5,945 nt of DNA from Lentisphaera sp. (GTDB taxonomy: Bacteria; Verrucomicrobiota; Lentisphaeria; Victivallales; GWF2-50-93). The stretch spans positions 1 through 5,945 of the forward strand of contig DYMC01000146.1 of the NCBI GenBank assembly GCA_020721745.1. Reading direction: 5' to 3'. Under the pieces are notes generated by a model. The model did no database searches. It was not told the origin of the DNA and saw nothing but the letters and a program-made list of their open reading frames with translations. The translations under genes were made by a program, and so were the position numbers. Each line of letters begins with the position of its first letter. Position 1 is the first letter of the stretch. Below are positions 1-5,020 of this stretch, in pieces.

Positions 1-306
1 AACGCCAGACTTTCATTCAGTCAAGTCTCCAATTTGTTACGCGACTATTTTTTTGATTTTTTTCGGATATGGTTACTAAAAAACAGGGATTTCAGGGAGC
101 TTGCGCTGCCGAGAGCATTTCCGGGCTCATCCCTGAAAAGCAGTCCCACAAATATCCCGGACAGCCTGTTTTCCGGAGAAAGACGGAGAGGACAGAAATT
201 CCGGGAGGATTCTTCGAGAGGCAGATCGAACTCGATGGATTTTTGGCTCTGCGACTGTCGAAGGATGGCGATAGCAGAACAGTGCTTTCGCTTGATGGGC
301 TGATCC
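1..306. other. Gene-free stretch, AT-rich at its left end
   Basis: I see no credible gene here. Open frames exist on both strands, but their translations have no recognisable motif, no ribosome binding site and no codon bias like the neighbouring genes. The left end carries two T-runs on the plus strand (about 48-63). A 9-bp perfect inverted repeat lies at 90-98 and 130-138 (arms TTTCAGGGA and TCCCTGAAA, 31-nt loop). A smaller bulged hairpin (CCGGACA with TGTTTTCCGG) lies at 157-176. On the minus strand, positions 24-19 read TTGACT, like a -35 box, but any matching -10 would fall at or beyond the window edge. The stretch is downstream of the acyltransferase gene and may hold its 3' untranslated region or decayed sequence. 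Confidence 0.5.
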
Positions 307-442
307 AATTGCAAAATGCCGGACGCGGCAAGCGCGTCCCTCCATTTTTACGCCGATTTTTCGCTAAAATCGGCGTGGAGGGGCATGCTCTTGACACGTA
401 TGAAATCACGTGTTGCATGCCCGCGAAAAGAGTTTTGCAATT
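307..442. repeat. Nested inverted repeats: closing stem plus three hairpins, cloverleaf-like
   Basis: A perfect 10-bp inverted repeat (AATTGCAAAA at 307-316, TTTTGCAATT at 433-442) encloses three more stem-loops. Hairpin A has a perfect 7-bp stem, 321-327 with 333-339, around GCAAG. Hairpin B has a perfect 10-bp stem, 351-360 with 366-375, around TCGCT, and is extended by CCCTCCA (338-344) pairing with TGGAGGG (376-382) across a 6-nt bulge. Hairpin C pairs GGGCATGC (381-388) with GCATGCCC (415-422), with an inner ACACGT/ACGTGT stem (394-399, 408-413). The extended form of B shares two bases each with A and C, so not all pairs can form at once. The right closing arm overlaps the stop codon of the minus-strand acyltransferase gene (441-443). 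It may be a structured 3' UTR, an RNA, or a dispersed palindromic intergenic element. The pairing is directly visible; the role is unknown. Confidence 0.7.
313..339 (-). terminator. Possible weak intrinsic terminator for the olsB–plsC unit
   Basis: On the minus strand, about 100 nt after the plsC stop, a GC-rich 7-bp hairpin (GGACGCG, loop CTTGC, CGCGTCC) is followed by GGCATTTT. The stem is good, but the U-tract is short and starts four bases late, so this is a weak candidate. It is part of the larger structured block, which may end transcription as a whole. Confidence 0.3.
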
Positions 443-1217
443 ACATTGCTTGTTTGACTATGCTCCTCGCTTCGCGGAACTTCTTGTCAATCATTCCATG
501 TATCTCCAGTGCCAGAGCCCTCCTGTCGCGACCGCCGGGATGGACCGGGGGGAGGACGTCTATCCTGACGTCTATCCTCTTCATCCCGAGGACATTCCAG
601 AAATGGGGGACGAAGGACATGCCGCCATACCAACAGACCTCGTCCGTCTTCATGCCTGGATAGCTTGTGGCTATCGGAAGCACCGGGAAGCCGCCCCTGG
701 CCGGCGCCTCGAATACGCTTGACTTGAAAGGTAGGACTCCATTGGCGCCATCGGAGCTGGTCCCTTCCGGATATACTATAAGAGCCACCCCGTTACGGAG
801 CGTATCAATGAATTTTGCGGTGACATCCGCCGCACTGTGACGGGACTGTCTTTTCATCCAAATCGGACGGCTCACTGCGATCAGCCAGCCGACCAATGGC
901 CACCAGACCAGGTCGGACTTCGGGGTGAAGCGGATCGGGAAGACGGTCGAGTGTGCGATTATGTCGAGGTATCCAAGATGGTTGGATACGACGAAGACAC
1001 CTGGAGACTGCATCTCCGGAACTCCGTTCAAGGTGACCCTCATCCCGAGGATGCGCGCCACCCCCCTGCCCCAGAAGCGTGTCATGCGGCTGATCAGCCT
1101 CACCGAGAGGCGGCGGGGCGGAAGCCAGAGAAAGCAAGTGAGGAATGCTCCAAAGGCCGAATACGCGAGCACTAGAAATATCCTGGAAATTTTCCTGGCG
1201 AGAATCATCTCGTTCAC
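441..1217 (-). CDS. plsC: 1-acyl-glycerol-3-phosphate-type acyltransferase (PlsC/OlsA-like)
   Basis: Membrane-bound acyltransferase of the PlsC/LPLAT family, 258 residues, a normal length. An N-terminal hydrophobic segment (about 12-32) is followed by motif I NHLGYLD (79-85, catalytic His80 and Asp85). A motif II region ends in Arg (about 97-123, PKSDLVWWPLVGW then SRPIWMKR). Motif III is YPEGTSSDG (149-157) and motif IV is around VLPIATSY (179-186). PlsC enzymes put a second acyl chain on a lysolipid. Placed 35 nt after an OlsB-type N-acyltransferase in the same direction, this one more likely acts like OlsA/GlsA, O-acylating a lyso-amino-acid lipid at the inner membrane; that substrate is inferred from context. 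It starts at GTG 1217 with only a weak GAAG upstream, and an in-frame ATG lies three codons later at 1208, so the start is unsettled. The stop sits in the arm of the structured block that follows. Confidence 0.9.
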   Translation of the reverse strand: MNEMILARKISRIFLVLAYSAFGAFLTCFLWLPPRRLSVRLISRMTRFWGRGVARILGMRVTLNGVPEMQSPGVFVVSNHLGYLDIIAHSTVFPIRFTPKSDLVWWPLVGWLIAVSRPIWMKRQSRHSAADVTAKFIDTLRNGVALIVYPEGTSSDGANGVLPFKSSVFEAPARGGFPVLPIATSYPGMKTDEVCWYGGMSFVPHFWNVLGMKRIDVRIDVLPPVHPGGRDRRALALEIHGMIDKKFREARSIVKQAM

Positions 1218-1252
1218 TGCTTCATAGAAGAATACGTTTTCACGGCGCCCCT

Positions 1253-2074
1253 TCAGGCGTAACCACCCGGAACCGGAGCGGAAAAATGCCTGACGTATCT
1301 CTCCGGCAGCTTGTGGGCATCAACTATTATGAGAAAATCAATCGTGCCGAACTCCGAATCCAGCGCCGGCGGACCGCATATCTTGCAGCCAATCCTCAGA
1401 TACCCCTTGAAGAGAGGCGGAATTTTCTCCCTCAACGTCCGCGCCGAGCAGAGGATGTTGGCAATTTGCATCTCGTCAACAGGTGGAAGCAGATATCCCT
1501 GCCTGGGGGTGGCGGAAAGGAAGCTGCAGAGTCTGCCGTCGGACACGAAATGTTCGTAGAGCGCCCAGCCCACGGCAGGATCGGTCTCCTCGAGGCTCAC
1601 ACATCCAAGCATGTATCTGAGCTTCGCGCGCCTCATGAGCTCGGCCACCCCGCTCCACAGCAGAGCCATGACCGAACCTGTCCTGAATGCAGGAGACACG
1701 CAAGAACGGCCAAGCTCCAGCGACTTCTCCGCTATCGCGTCTATCCCGCGGATGTCGTATTCACGCGACGAGTAGAACCCCTTAGCGGAACATGCGATCG
1801 TGCCGAGGTGGAGACGGTAGGTCCCTATGACAGCGCCCAGGGCCTTCTCGATGACGATCAGATGCAGGCAGTGCTCGTCGAATTCATCGCTGTCCCTGCC
1901 TTCCCCGCGCGCGCTGTCGAGCCCCTTGCCCTGCTCGACGTTGAAAATCTCGTAGCGCAGGCGCTGTGCCTCCTCGACCTCGTGGACGGTCTCCGCGAAT
2001 TTTATCCTGAACTGGCCCACTTCGGCGAGGACCGCAGGATGCATCACGTGTCTTGGGAATTTATCGAATGTCAA
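1253..2074 (-). CDS. olsB: OlsB-family GNAT N-acyltransferase (acyl-amino-acid lipid synthesis)
   Basis: Member of the OlsB/'hemolysin-like' GNAT family, 273 residues. OlsB moves a 3-hydroxyacyl chain from acyl-ACP to the amino group of ornithine (glycine in the GlsB relatives), giving a lysolipid that an OlsA/PlsC partner completes. Family marks, in order: QRLRYEIFNVEQ (37-48), DEFDEHCLHLIV (63-74), GTYRL (84-88), ELGRSCV (120-126), and the C-terminal block PPLFKGYL then GPPALDSEFGTIDF (219-248), ending in ERYVRHF. The only in-frame start before an upstream stop codon is TTG 2074, eight nt after GAGAGG (2088-2083). An internal ATG at 2044 is the alternative. The next gene downstream encodes a PlsC-type acyltransferase, the classic two-gene arrangement. 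The family is clear; whether the head group is ornithine, glycine or another amino acid cannot be told from sequence alone. Confidence 0.88.
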   Translation of the reverse strand: MTFDKFPRHVMHPAVLAEVGQFRIKFAETVHEVEEAQRLRYEIFNVEQGKGLDSARGEGRDSDEFDEHCLHLIVIEKALGAVIGTYRLHLGTIACSAKGFYSSREYDIRGIDAIAEKSLELGRSCVSPAFRTGSVMALLWSGVAELMRRAKLRYMLGCVSLEETDPAVGWALYEHFVSDGRLCSFLSATPRQGYLLPPVDEMQIANILCSARTLREKIPPLFKGYLRIGCKICGPPALDSEFGTIDFLIIVDAHKLPERYVRHFSAPVPGGYA

Positions 2075-2082
2075 GTCGTCAT

Positions 2083-2088
2083 CCTCTC
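2083..2088 (-). promoter_or_regulatory. Ribosome binding site that decides the TTG start of olsB
   Basis: GAGAGG on the minus strand lies 8 nt before TTG 2074. An ATG directly abuts it at 2082 but opens only a three-codon frame (ATG ACG ACT TGA), whose stop overlaps the TTG start as TTGA. The spacing is right for TTG and too short for that ATG. Confidence 0.5.
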
Positions 2089-2098
2089 AGTGTTGTCC

Positions 2099-2128
2099 AT
2101 TATGCATTGACCGGTGGGCTCCGGTCAA
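2099..2128 (-). promoter_or_regulatory. Candidate sigma70 promoter for olsB–plsC
   Basis: On the minus strand, TTGACC (2128-2123, five of six matches to the -35 consensus) is followed after 18 nt by CATAAT (2104-2099, five of six matches to the -10). The predicted start of transcription is near 2092, giving a leader of about 18 nt that carries the GAGAGG ribosome binding site before the TTG start. The -35 box and most of the spacer lie inside a perfect palindrome, which suggests a regulated promoter. It was found by eye against the general consensus; the organism's own promoter consensus is unknown. Confidence 0.45.
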
Positions 2129-2129
2129 T
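2106..2129. promoter_or_regulatory. Perfect 9-bp inverted repeat over the olsB promoter (operator or hairpin)
   Basis: ATTGACCGG (2106-2114) and CCGGTCAAT (2121-2129) are exact reverse complements separated by 6 nt, only 5 nt beyond the DUF3047 stop. The centre-to-centre spacing of the arms is about 15 bp. It covers the candidate -35 box and spacer, as an operator would. Read as RNA it is a stable hairpin that could end or process the upstream transcript, but no U-tract follows, so an intrinsic terminator is less likely. Confidence 0.55.
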
Positions 2130-2134
2130 ATACT

Positions 2135-2827
2135 TCATTCGCCGGCGAATTCCACCCATTTGATTTCCGCCGCGGCATCTGTCCCGGTATATTGGCTGTT
2201 GCAGGCAATGCTCAGATATATCTCGCCAGGGGCCTCGCCCCAGGCCTTCTTGTAGTCCTCGAGCCAGTTCCTCTCCTCCACAATCCATTCCCCGGCCTTG
2301 TCGGCCTTGTTCCTGAGCGTGAACCACTTTACCTTGATCGTGCCGCCGCCATAGGCGCAGTTGCCATCGGAGCCGACAGGCGTCTCCGTGTCCCAGCGGT
2401 ATGACACGCTGCGCTTCGAGAACATGCCGCCGCTGCCGACGTAGAGGCCTATAGCCTGGTCGTCCTTCGCCGCAAACCTGCCATCGGCCCCGGCGGGAAG
2501 CTTCACCATCCGCCAGCACCACCTCAGGACGGGGGCGCCGGATGGTTTGAACCCCTTGGGATTACACACGACGCTAGCCGTCGCCTTGTCCGCATCCATG
2601 CGAAGAAATCCCTCCTGTCCGTCCTTCTTCACATTGAAGGTCGCCGCGCTGGTCATGAACTTGGTCTCCACGCTCCATTCCTTGGAGAATCTCTTCGCGG
2701 CGTCATCCGCGGAGAAGTCGAATCTCCATACCGGCCTGGCCCCTGCTTCTTCTTCCTGCGCAAGCGCCCCTGCGAGGAACAATACGCAGCACGTCGAAAA
2801 AAGCACGATTCTGGATCTCCCCGTCAT
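2135..2827 (-). CDS. Secreted DUF3047 family protein
   Basis: A 230-residue protein with a Sec signal peptide (hydrophobic core about 7-20, likely cleavage after ALA at 23), so it is exported to the periplasm or surface. The mature part matches my memory of the DUF3047 family: LRWCWRMVKLPAGADGR (101-117), DDQAIGLYV (122-130), YRWDTETPVG (143-152), GEWIVEERNWLEDYKKAWGE (179-198), and an NSQYTG segment ending in EIKWVEF (210-227). DUF3047 has no established biochemical role; a beta-rich fold is plausible. Its start overlaps the stop of the transglycosylase gene as ATGA and is preceded by GGGAGG four nt upstream, so the two are translationally coupled. The shared operon suggests an envelope role, which is inference. 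No catalytic motif is obvious. Confidence 0.85.
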   Translation of the reverse strand: MTGRSRIVLFSTCCVLFLAGALAQEEEAGARPVWRFDFSADDAAKRFSKEWSVETKFMTSAATFNVKKDGQEGFLRMDADKATASVVCNPKGFKPSGAPVLRWCWRMVKLPAGADGRFAAKDDQAIGLYVGSGGMFSKRSVSYRWDTETPVGSDGNCAYGGGTIKVKWFTLRNKADKAGEWIVEERNWLEDYKKAWGEAPGEIYLSIACNSQYTGTDAAAEIKWVEFAGE

Positions 2828-3417
2828 TCAGCCTCCCTGTTGACCGCATATTCCTCGTATTTGGAAATGATGCTGGACACATAGCTCCTGGTCGAGGCGT
2901 AGTCTATCCTGCCCAGCGCGTCTCCGTCGAAATCCGGCGGCCTCCACTTGTTCGCCGCCTTTGCACCAGCGTTGTATTCCGCCAGCGCCAGAGCCTCCCT
3001 GTCCCTATACTTGCTCCACTTCCTGAGCCCCTTGGCCAGATACCATGAACCTATCTCGATGTTCAGGGCCGGCATGTAGAGGGACGCGACACCAGGAGGA
3101 CGTGTCCCCTTCGCCTCGGCCCAGTCGGTGGCGGCCCACTCGGGCATTATCTGCATCAGGCCCACCTCCCCGCGGCTCCCGCGCGCGGAACGGTCGAAGC
3201 GGCTCTCCCTCCATATCACTGCCTTCACGAGAAGCGGGTCAACACAGTTCCTCCGGGCCGCCTCCCTGATCATCTCGTCGTAGTTCGAACTGCGGGAGAG
3301 GAGGTCAACACCATATTGCCAAAGCATCCACGACGCGGACAAGAGGGCGGCCGCGACAAGCGCGAGTATGCCGAACCTCCGCCGCTGATACCTCTTGTGT
3401 ATGATCTTCTGATACAT
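2824..3417 (-). CDS. Membrane-anchored SLT-type lytic transglycosylase
   Basis: Small lytic transglycosylase of the Slt70 catalytic-domain type, 197 residues. It cleaves the MurNAc-GlcNAc bond of peptidoglycan with formation of 1,6-anhydroMurNAc, and acts outside the inner membrane. A basic N-terminus (KRYQRRR) and one hydrophobic segment (about 15-34) form a signal anchor. The catalytic domain follows: VKAVIWRESRFD (64-75) with catalytic Glu71, GLMQIMP (86-92), ALNIEIGSWYL (117-127), LAEYNAG (145-151) and the terminal YVSSIISKY (179-187). It is a bare SLT domain without the long superhelical part of Slt70. No Shine-Dalgarno precedes ATG 3417. A TAGATT-like -10 (3430-3425) ends 7 nt before the ATG, so a leaderless mRNA is possible but weakly supported. 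It is divergent from larE and coupled to the DUF3047 gene. Confidence 0.9.
   Translation of the reverse strand: MYQKIIHKRYQRRRFGILALVAAALLSASWMLWQYGVDLLSRSSNYDEMIREAARRNCVDPLLVKAVIWRESRFDRSARGSRGEVGLMQIMPEWAATDWAEAKGTRPPGVASLYMPALNIEIGSWYLAKGLRKWSKYRDREALALAEYNAGAKAANKWRPPDFDGDALGRIDYASTRSYVSSIISKYEEYAVNREAE
2832..2837 (-). promoter_or_regulatory. Ribosome binding site of the DUF3047 gene inside the slt 3' end
   Basis: GGGAGG on the minus strand, four nt before ATG 2827 and within the last codons of the transglycosylase gene. It fixes the DUF3047 start and supports translational coupling through the 4-nt overlap. Confidence 0.6.
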
Positions 3418-3460
3418 CGGCCATAATCTAACACGTATATTCTCTTTTTCACCGCCATGC

Positions 3461-3488
3461 TTGCAAAAACCCGCGGCAAATCTAGAAT
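3461..3488 (+). promoter_or_regulatory. Candidate promoter of larE in the divergent intergenic region
   Basis: TTGCAA (3461-3466) and TAGAAT (3483-3488, five of six matches to the -10) are separated by 16 nt. They would start transcription near 3495, ahead of the AGGCGG ribosome binding site (3511-3516). TTGCAA is its own reverse complement, so the same hexamer could also serve leftward transcription of the transglycosylase gene. The -35 match is only four of six. Confidence 0.35.
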
Positions 3489-3522
3489 ATCGGAAGAGAA
3501 ACGAGAATAAAGGCGGAAGAGC

Positions 3523-4308
3523 ATGAAACTGAAATCGCAGGGGGAAAAAAGACTCGAGACATCCATAAGACGCTGCGGAAAAATCGCCATCGCCATCTCA
3601 GGCGGATACGACAGCTCCTTCCTTGCCAAGTTCGCGATCGAGACCATCGGAAAGGAGAACGTCCTGCCAGTGCACATCCGCAGCGCATTCTCTCCGTCGC
3701 GCGACGAAAGGTCGCTTGCGAAATTCGCAGCCGGGGAGAGGATAGGAATCCTGATCCTCCGCGCCAATCCCCTGGCCGTCGCGAAAATCGCAGGCAACCC
3801 CCCGGACAGATGCTATCACTGCAAGAGAAATATAATGGGACTTGTGGTCAAGGAGGCCGGAAGGAGGGGATTTGCGAAAATCGCGGACGGCACGAATCTG
3901 GACGACATCTCCGAGCATCGCCCCGGGTTGGAGGCCACCAACGAACTGGGAATACTGCACCCCCTCCTGGACGCGAAACTAACGAAAAGAGACATGATCG
4001 CGATAGCGGAAAAACGCGGATTCGATCTCTCGTTCTCCCCTTCGTCGTCGTGCCTCGCCACCAGAATTCCACATGGGACAAAACTCGACAGGAGAACATT
4101 GAAGATGGCCGACGATGCGGAAAACATCCTCTGCGAATTTCGCATTCCCTCCCCCAGGGTCAGAGTCCTGGGGAGGAAGGCCGTGATCGAGGTCGCTCCA
4201 GGACATATCCCCGCGATCATCGGGAATCGGGACGCGATCCTGGGCTCCTTCTCCGGACTGGGCTTCCAAAGGATATTTCTGGATCTGGAAGGCTATCGAA
4301 AAAAATGA
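3523..4308 (+). CDS. larE: ATP-dependent sulfur transferase LarE (nickel-pincer cofactor synthesis)
   Basis: PP-loop ATP pyrophosphatase of the LarE family, 261 residues. LarE adenylates the pyridinium dicarboxylate made by LarB and inserts sulfur; LarC then adds nickel, giving the NPN cofactor of lactate racemase and related LarA enzymes. Visible marks: PP-loop SGGYDSS (26-32, usually SGGVDSS), NPPDRCYHCKRN (92-103), DGTNLDD (122-128) and SSSCLATRIPHG (174-185). Cys177 matches the sacrificial cysteine of the Lactiplantibacillus enzyme. Cys97 and Cys100 add a CxxC, giving the three-cysteine set that in other LarE proteins is reported to hold a [4Fe-4S] cluster, so this one may be catalytic rather than sacrificial (inference). 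ATG 3523 follows AGGCGG by 6 nt. It is the only plus-strand gene; no larA, larB or larC is in the window. The 3' end is convergent with the pseudopilin gene, with no clear terminator. Confidence 0.92.
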   Translation: MKLKSQGEKRLETSIRRCGKIAIAISGGYDSSFLAKFAIETIGKENVLPVHIRSAFSPSRDERSLAKFAAGERIGILILRANPLAVAKIAGNPPDRCYHCKRNIMGLVVKEAGRRGFAKIADGTNLDDISEHRPGLEATNELGILHPLLDAKLTKRDMIAIAEKRGFDLSFSPSSSCLATRIPHGTKLDRRTLKMADDAENILCEFRIPSPRVRVLGRKAVIEVAPGHIPAIIGNRDAILGSFSGLGFQRIFLDLEGYRKK

Positions 4309-4317
4309 AGCGCCGCG

Positions 4318-4461
4318 CTATTCCACCGACATGTTAACCAGCTCGGCCTTGACGTTCACAGCCGCCGTCCTCCTCCCCACCAGAATTATCAGCACGTCCT
4401 TCCTTATCCCTCTCCACTTGTTTTTGAATGCAATGTCATATTCCCGCCGACGCGAATTCAA
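4318..4461 (-). CDS. Unrecognised 47-codon reading frame overlapping the pseudopilin 3' end
   Basis: On the minus strand, shifted one base (+1) from the pseudopilin frame, an open frame runs from TTG 4461 to TAG 4318. From about residue 9 it reads DIAFKNKWRGIRKDVLIILV and then GRRTAAVNVKAELVNMSVE. Its codons look like those of the real genes here (AAG, GAC, GTG, CTG, GCC, GAG; third positions mostly G or C), unlike typical intergenic DNA. It overlaps the last 26 nt of the pseudopilin gene and ends 9 nt from the larE stop. There is no good ribosome binding site and no ATG near the front. It could be a coupled small gene, an alternative C-terminus of the pseudopilin reached by a frameshift, or the remnant of a longer gene. 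I recognise no family. Confidence 0.35.
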   Translation of the reverse strand: MNSRRREYDIAFKNKWRGIRKDVLIILVGRRTAAVNVKAELVNMSVE

Positions 4462-5020
4462 GTATCAACTTGTCCAGCGCCTCCTGCTGGCCTGCAGTTA
4501 TGTCCTTGGGAATCTCCCTAGTCGTCTTCACGTGTCCATCGGCATAGACGATGTTGAAGCCTCCAGGATGCGGATAAGGCGCATCCTTGGACACGCAGCT
4601 GAACTCAATCAATATCCATGTCTCCGCAGGATTGTCCACAGTCGCCTTCCCTCCCAGCGTGTCGTTGTAAACCCACGTAAGCCCCTTCTCCTGGAGCTTT
4701 TCCGGCATCGAAGGGCAGATCCACACCTTCTCGTTGTTTATCTCGTCCGCAAGCATCACCCTTATGCTGTTCTCGTCTGTCTTGGGTTTGTCCGGATAAA
4801 ATGCCGCCTTGGGATATACCCCGTTCGACAGATGATAGGAAGTGATCGCCATCCCCACCTGGCGCATGTTGTTCATGCACTCCGTCTCGGCAGCCTTTTG
4901 CTTCGCCCTGACGTATGCAGTCATCGGAACGCTCGATATGATCGCCGCGACCGCAAGGATCTCTGTGAGGGTGAAAAACTTTACGACGGCCTTCCCCTTG
5001 GATCTTCTCCACGCCTTCAT
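4436..5020 (-). CDS. H-X9-DG type pseudopilin (prepilin-like N-terminus)
   Basis: A 194-residue type II secretion/type IV pilin-like protein. A short basic leader (KAWRRSKGK) precedes FFTLTEILAVAAIISSVP: Phe16 would be the first mature residue, with Glu20 at +5 as prepilin peptidase substrates need. The hydrophobic helix runs 16-32, then an amphipathic stretch KQKAAETECMNNMRQVGMAI (40-59). The C-terminus carries the exact H-X9-DG motif, His151 to Asp161-Gly162. Such proteins occur in large families in Planctomycetota and Lentisphaerota and probably sit in the envelope; their job is unknown. The -1 residue is Phe rather than the usual Gly. The start at 5020 is chosen because AGGAGG lies 4 nt upstream and because this ATG overlaps the kinase stop as ATGA. 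An upstream in-frame extension to 5194 lies wholly inside the kinase gene and is rejected. Confidence 0.88.
   Translation of the reverse strand: MKAWRRSKGKAVVKFFTLTEILAVAAIISSVPMTAYVRAKQKAAETECMNNMRQVGMAITSYHLSNGVYPKAAFYPDKPKTDENSIRVMLADEINNEKVWICPSMPEKLQEKGLTWVYNDTLGGKATVDNPAETWILIEFSCVSKDAPYPHPGGFNIVYADGHVKTTREIPKDITAGQQEALDKLILEFASAGI

Noticed and set aside
1..66. Terminator formed by the T-runs at 48-63
   Set aside because: The nearest upstream stem (arms around 7-11 and 24-28) is only 5 bp with a 12-nt loop and lies about 20 nt from the T-run.
307..442. Integron attC site, since a structured palindrome directly follows a stop codon
   Set aside because: I could not find the paired core sites (GTTRRRY and RYYYAAC) at the ends, and no integrase or cassette array is visible.
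307..442. tRNA gene suggested by the cloverleaf-like layout
   Set aside because: The closing stem is 10 bp and AT-rich, the arms have wrong lengths, and there is no T-loop (GGTTCRA) signature on either strand.
69..722. Plus-strand open frame of 217 codons entering the acyltransferase gene
   Set aside because: Its second half is antisense to plsC, it runs through all the hairpins at 307-442, and it has no ribosome binding site or family motif.
1145..2110. Long plus-strand open frame (321 codons) opposite the N-acyltransferase gene
   Set aside because: It is antisense to a gene with clear OlsB motifs. The high G/C third positions of the real gene remove stop codons on the other strand, and the translation has no recognisable domain.
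4309..4435. Bidirectional terminator between the convergent larE and pseudopilin genes
   Set aside because: I found no stem of useful length followed by a T-run on either strand; the stretch instead carries a coding-like minus-strand frame.
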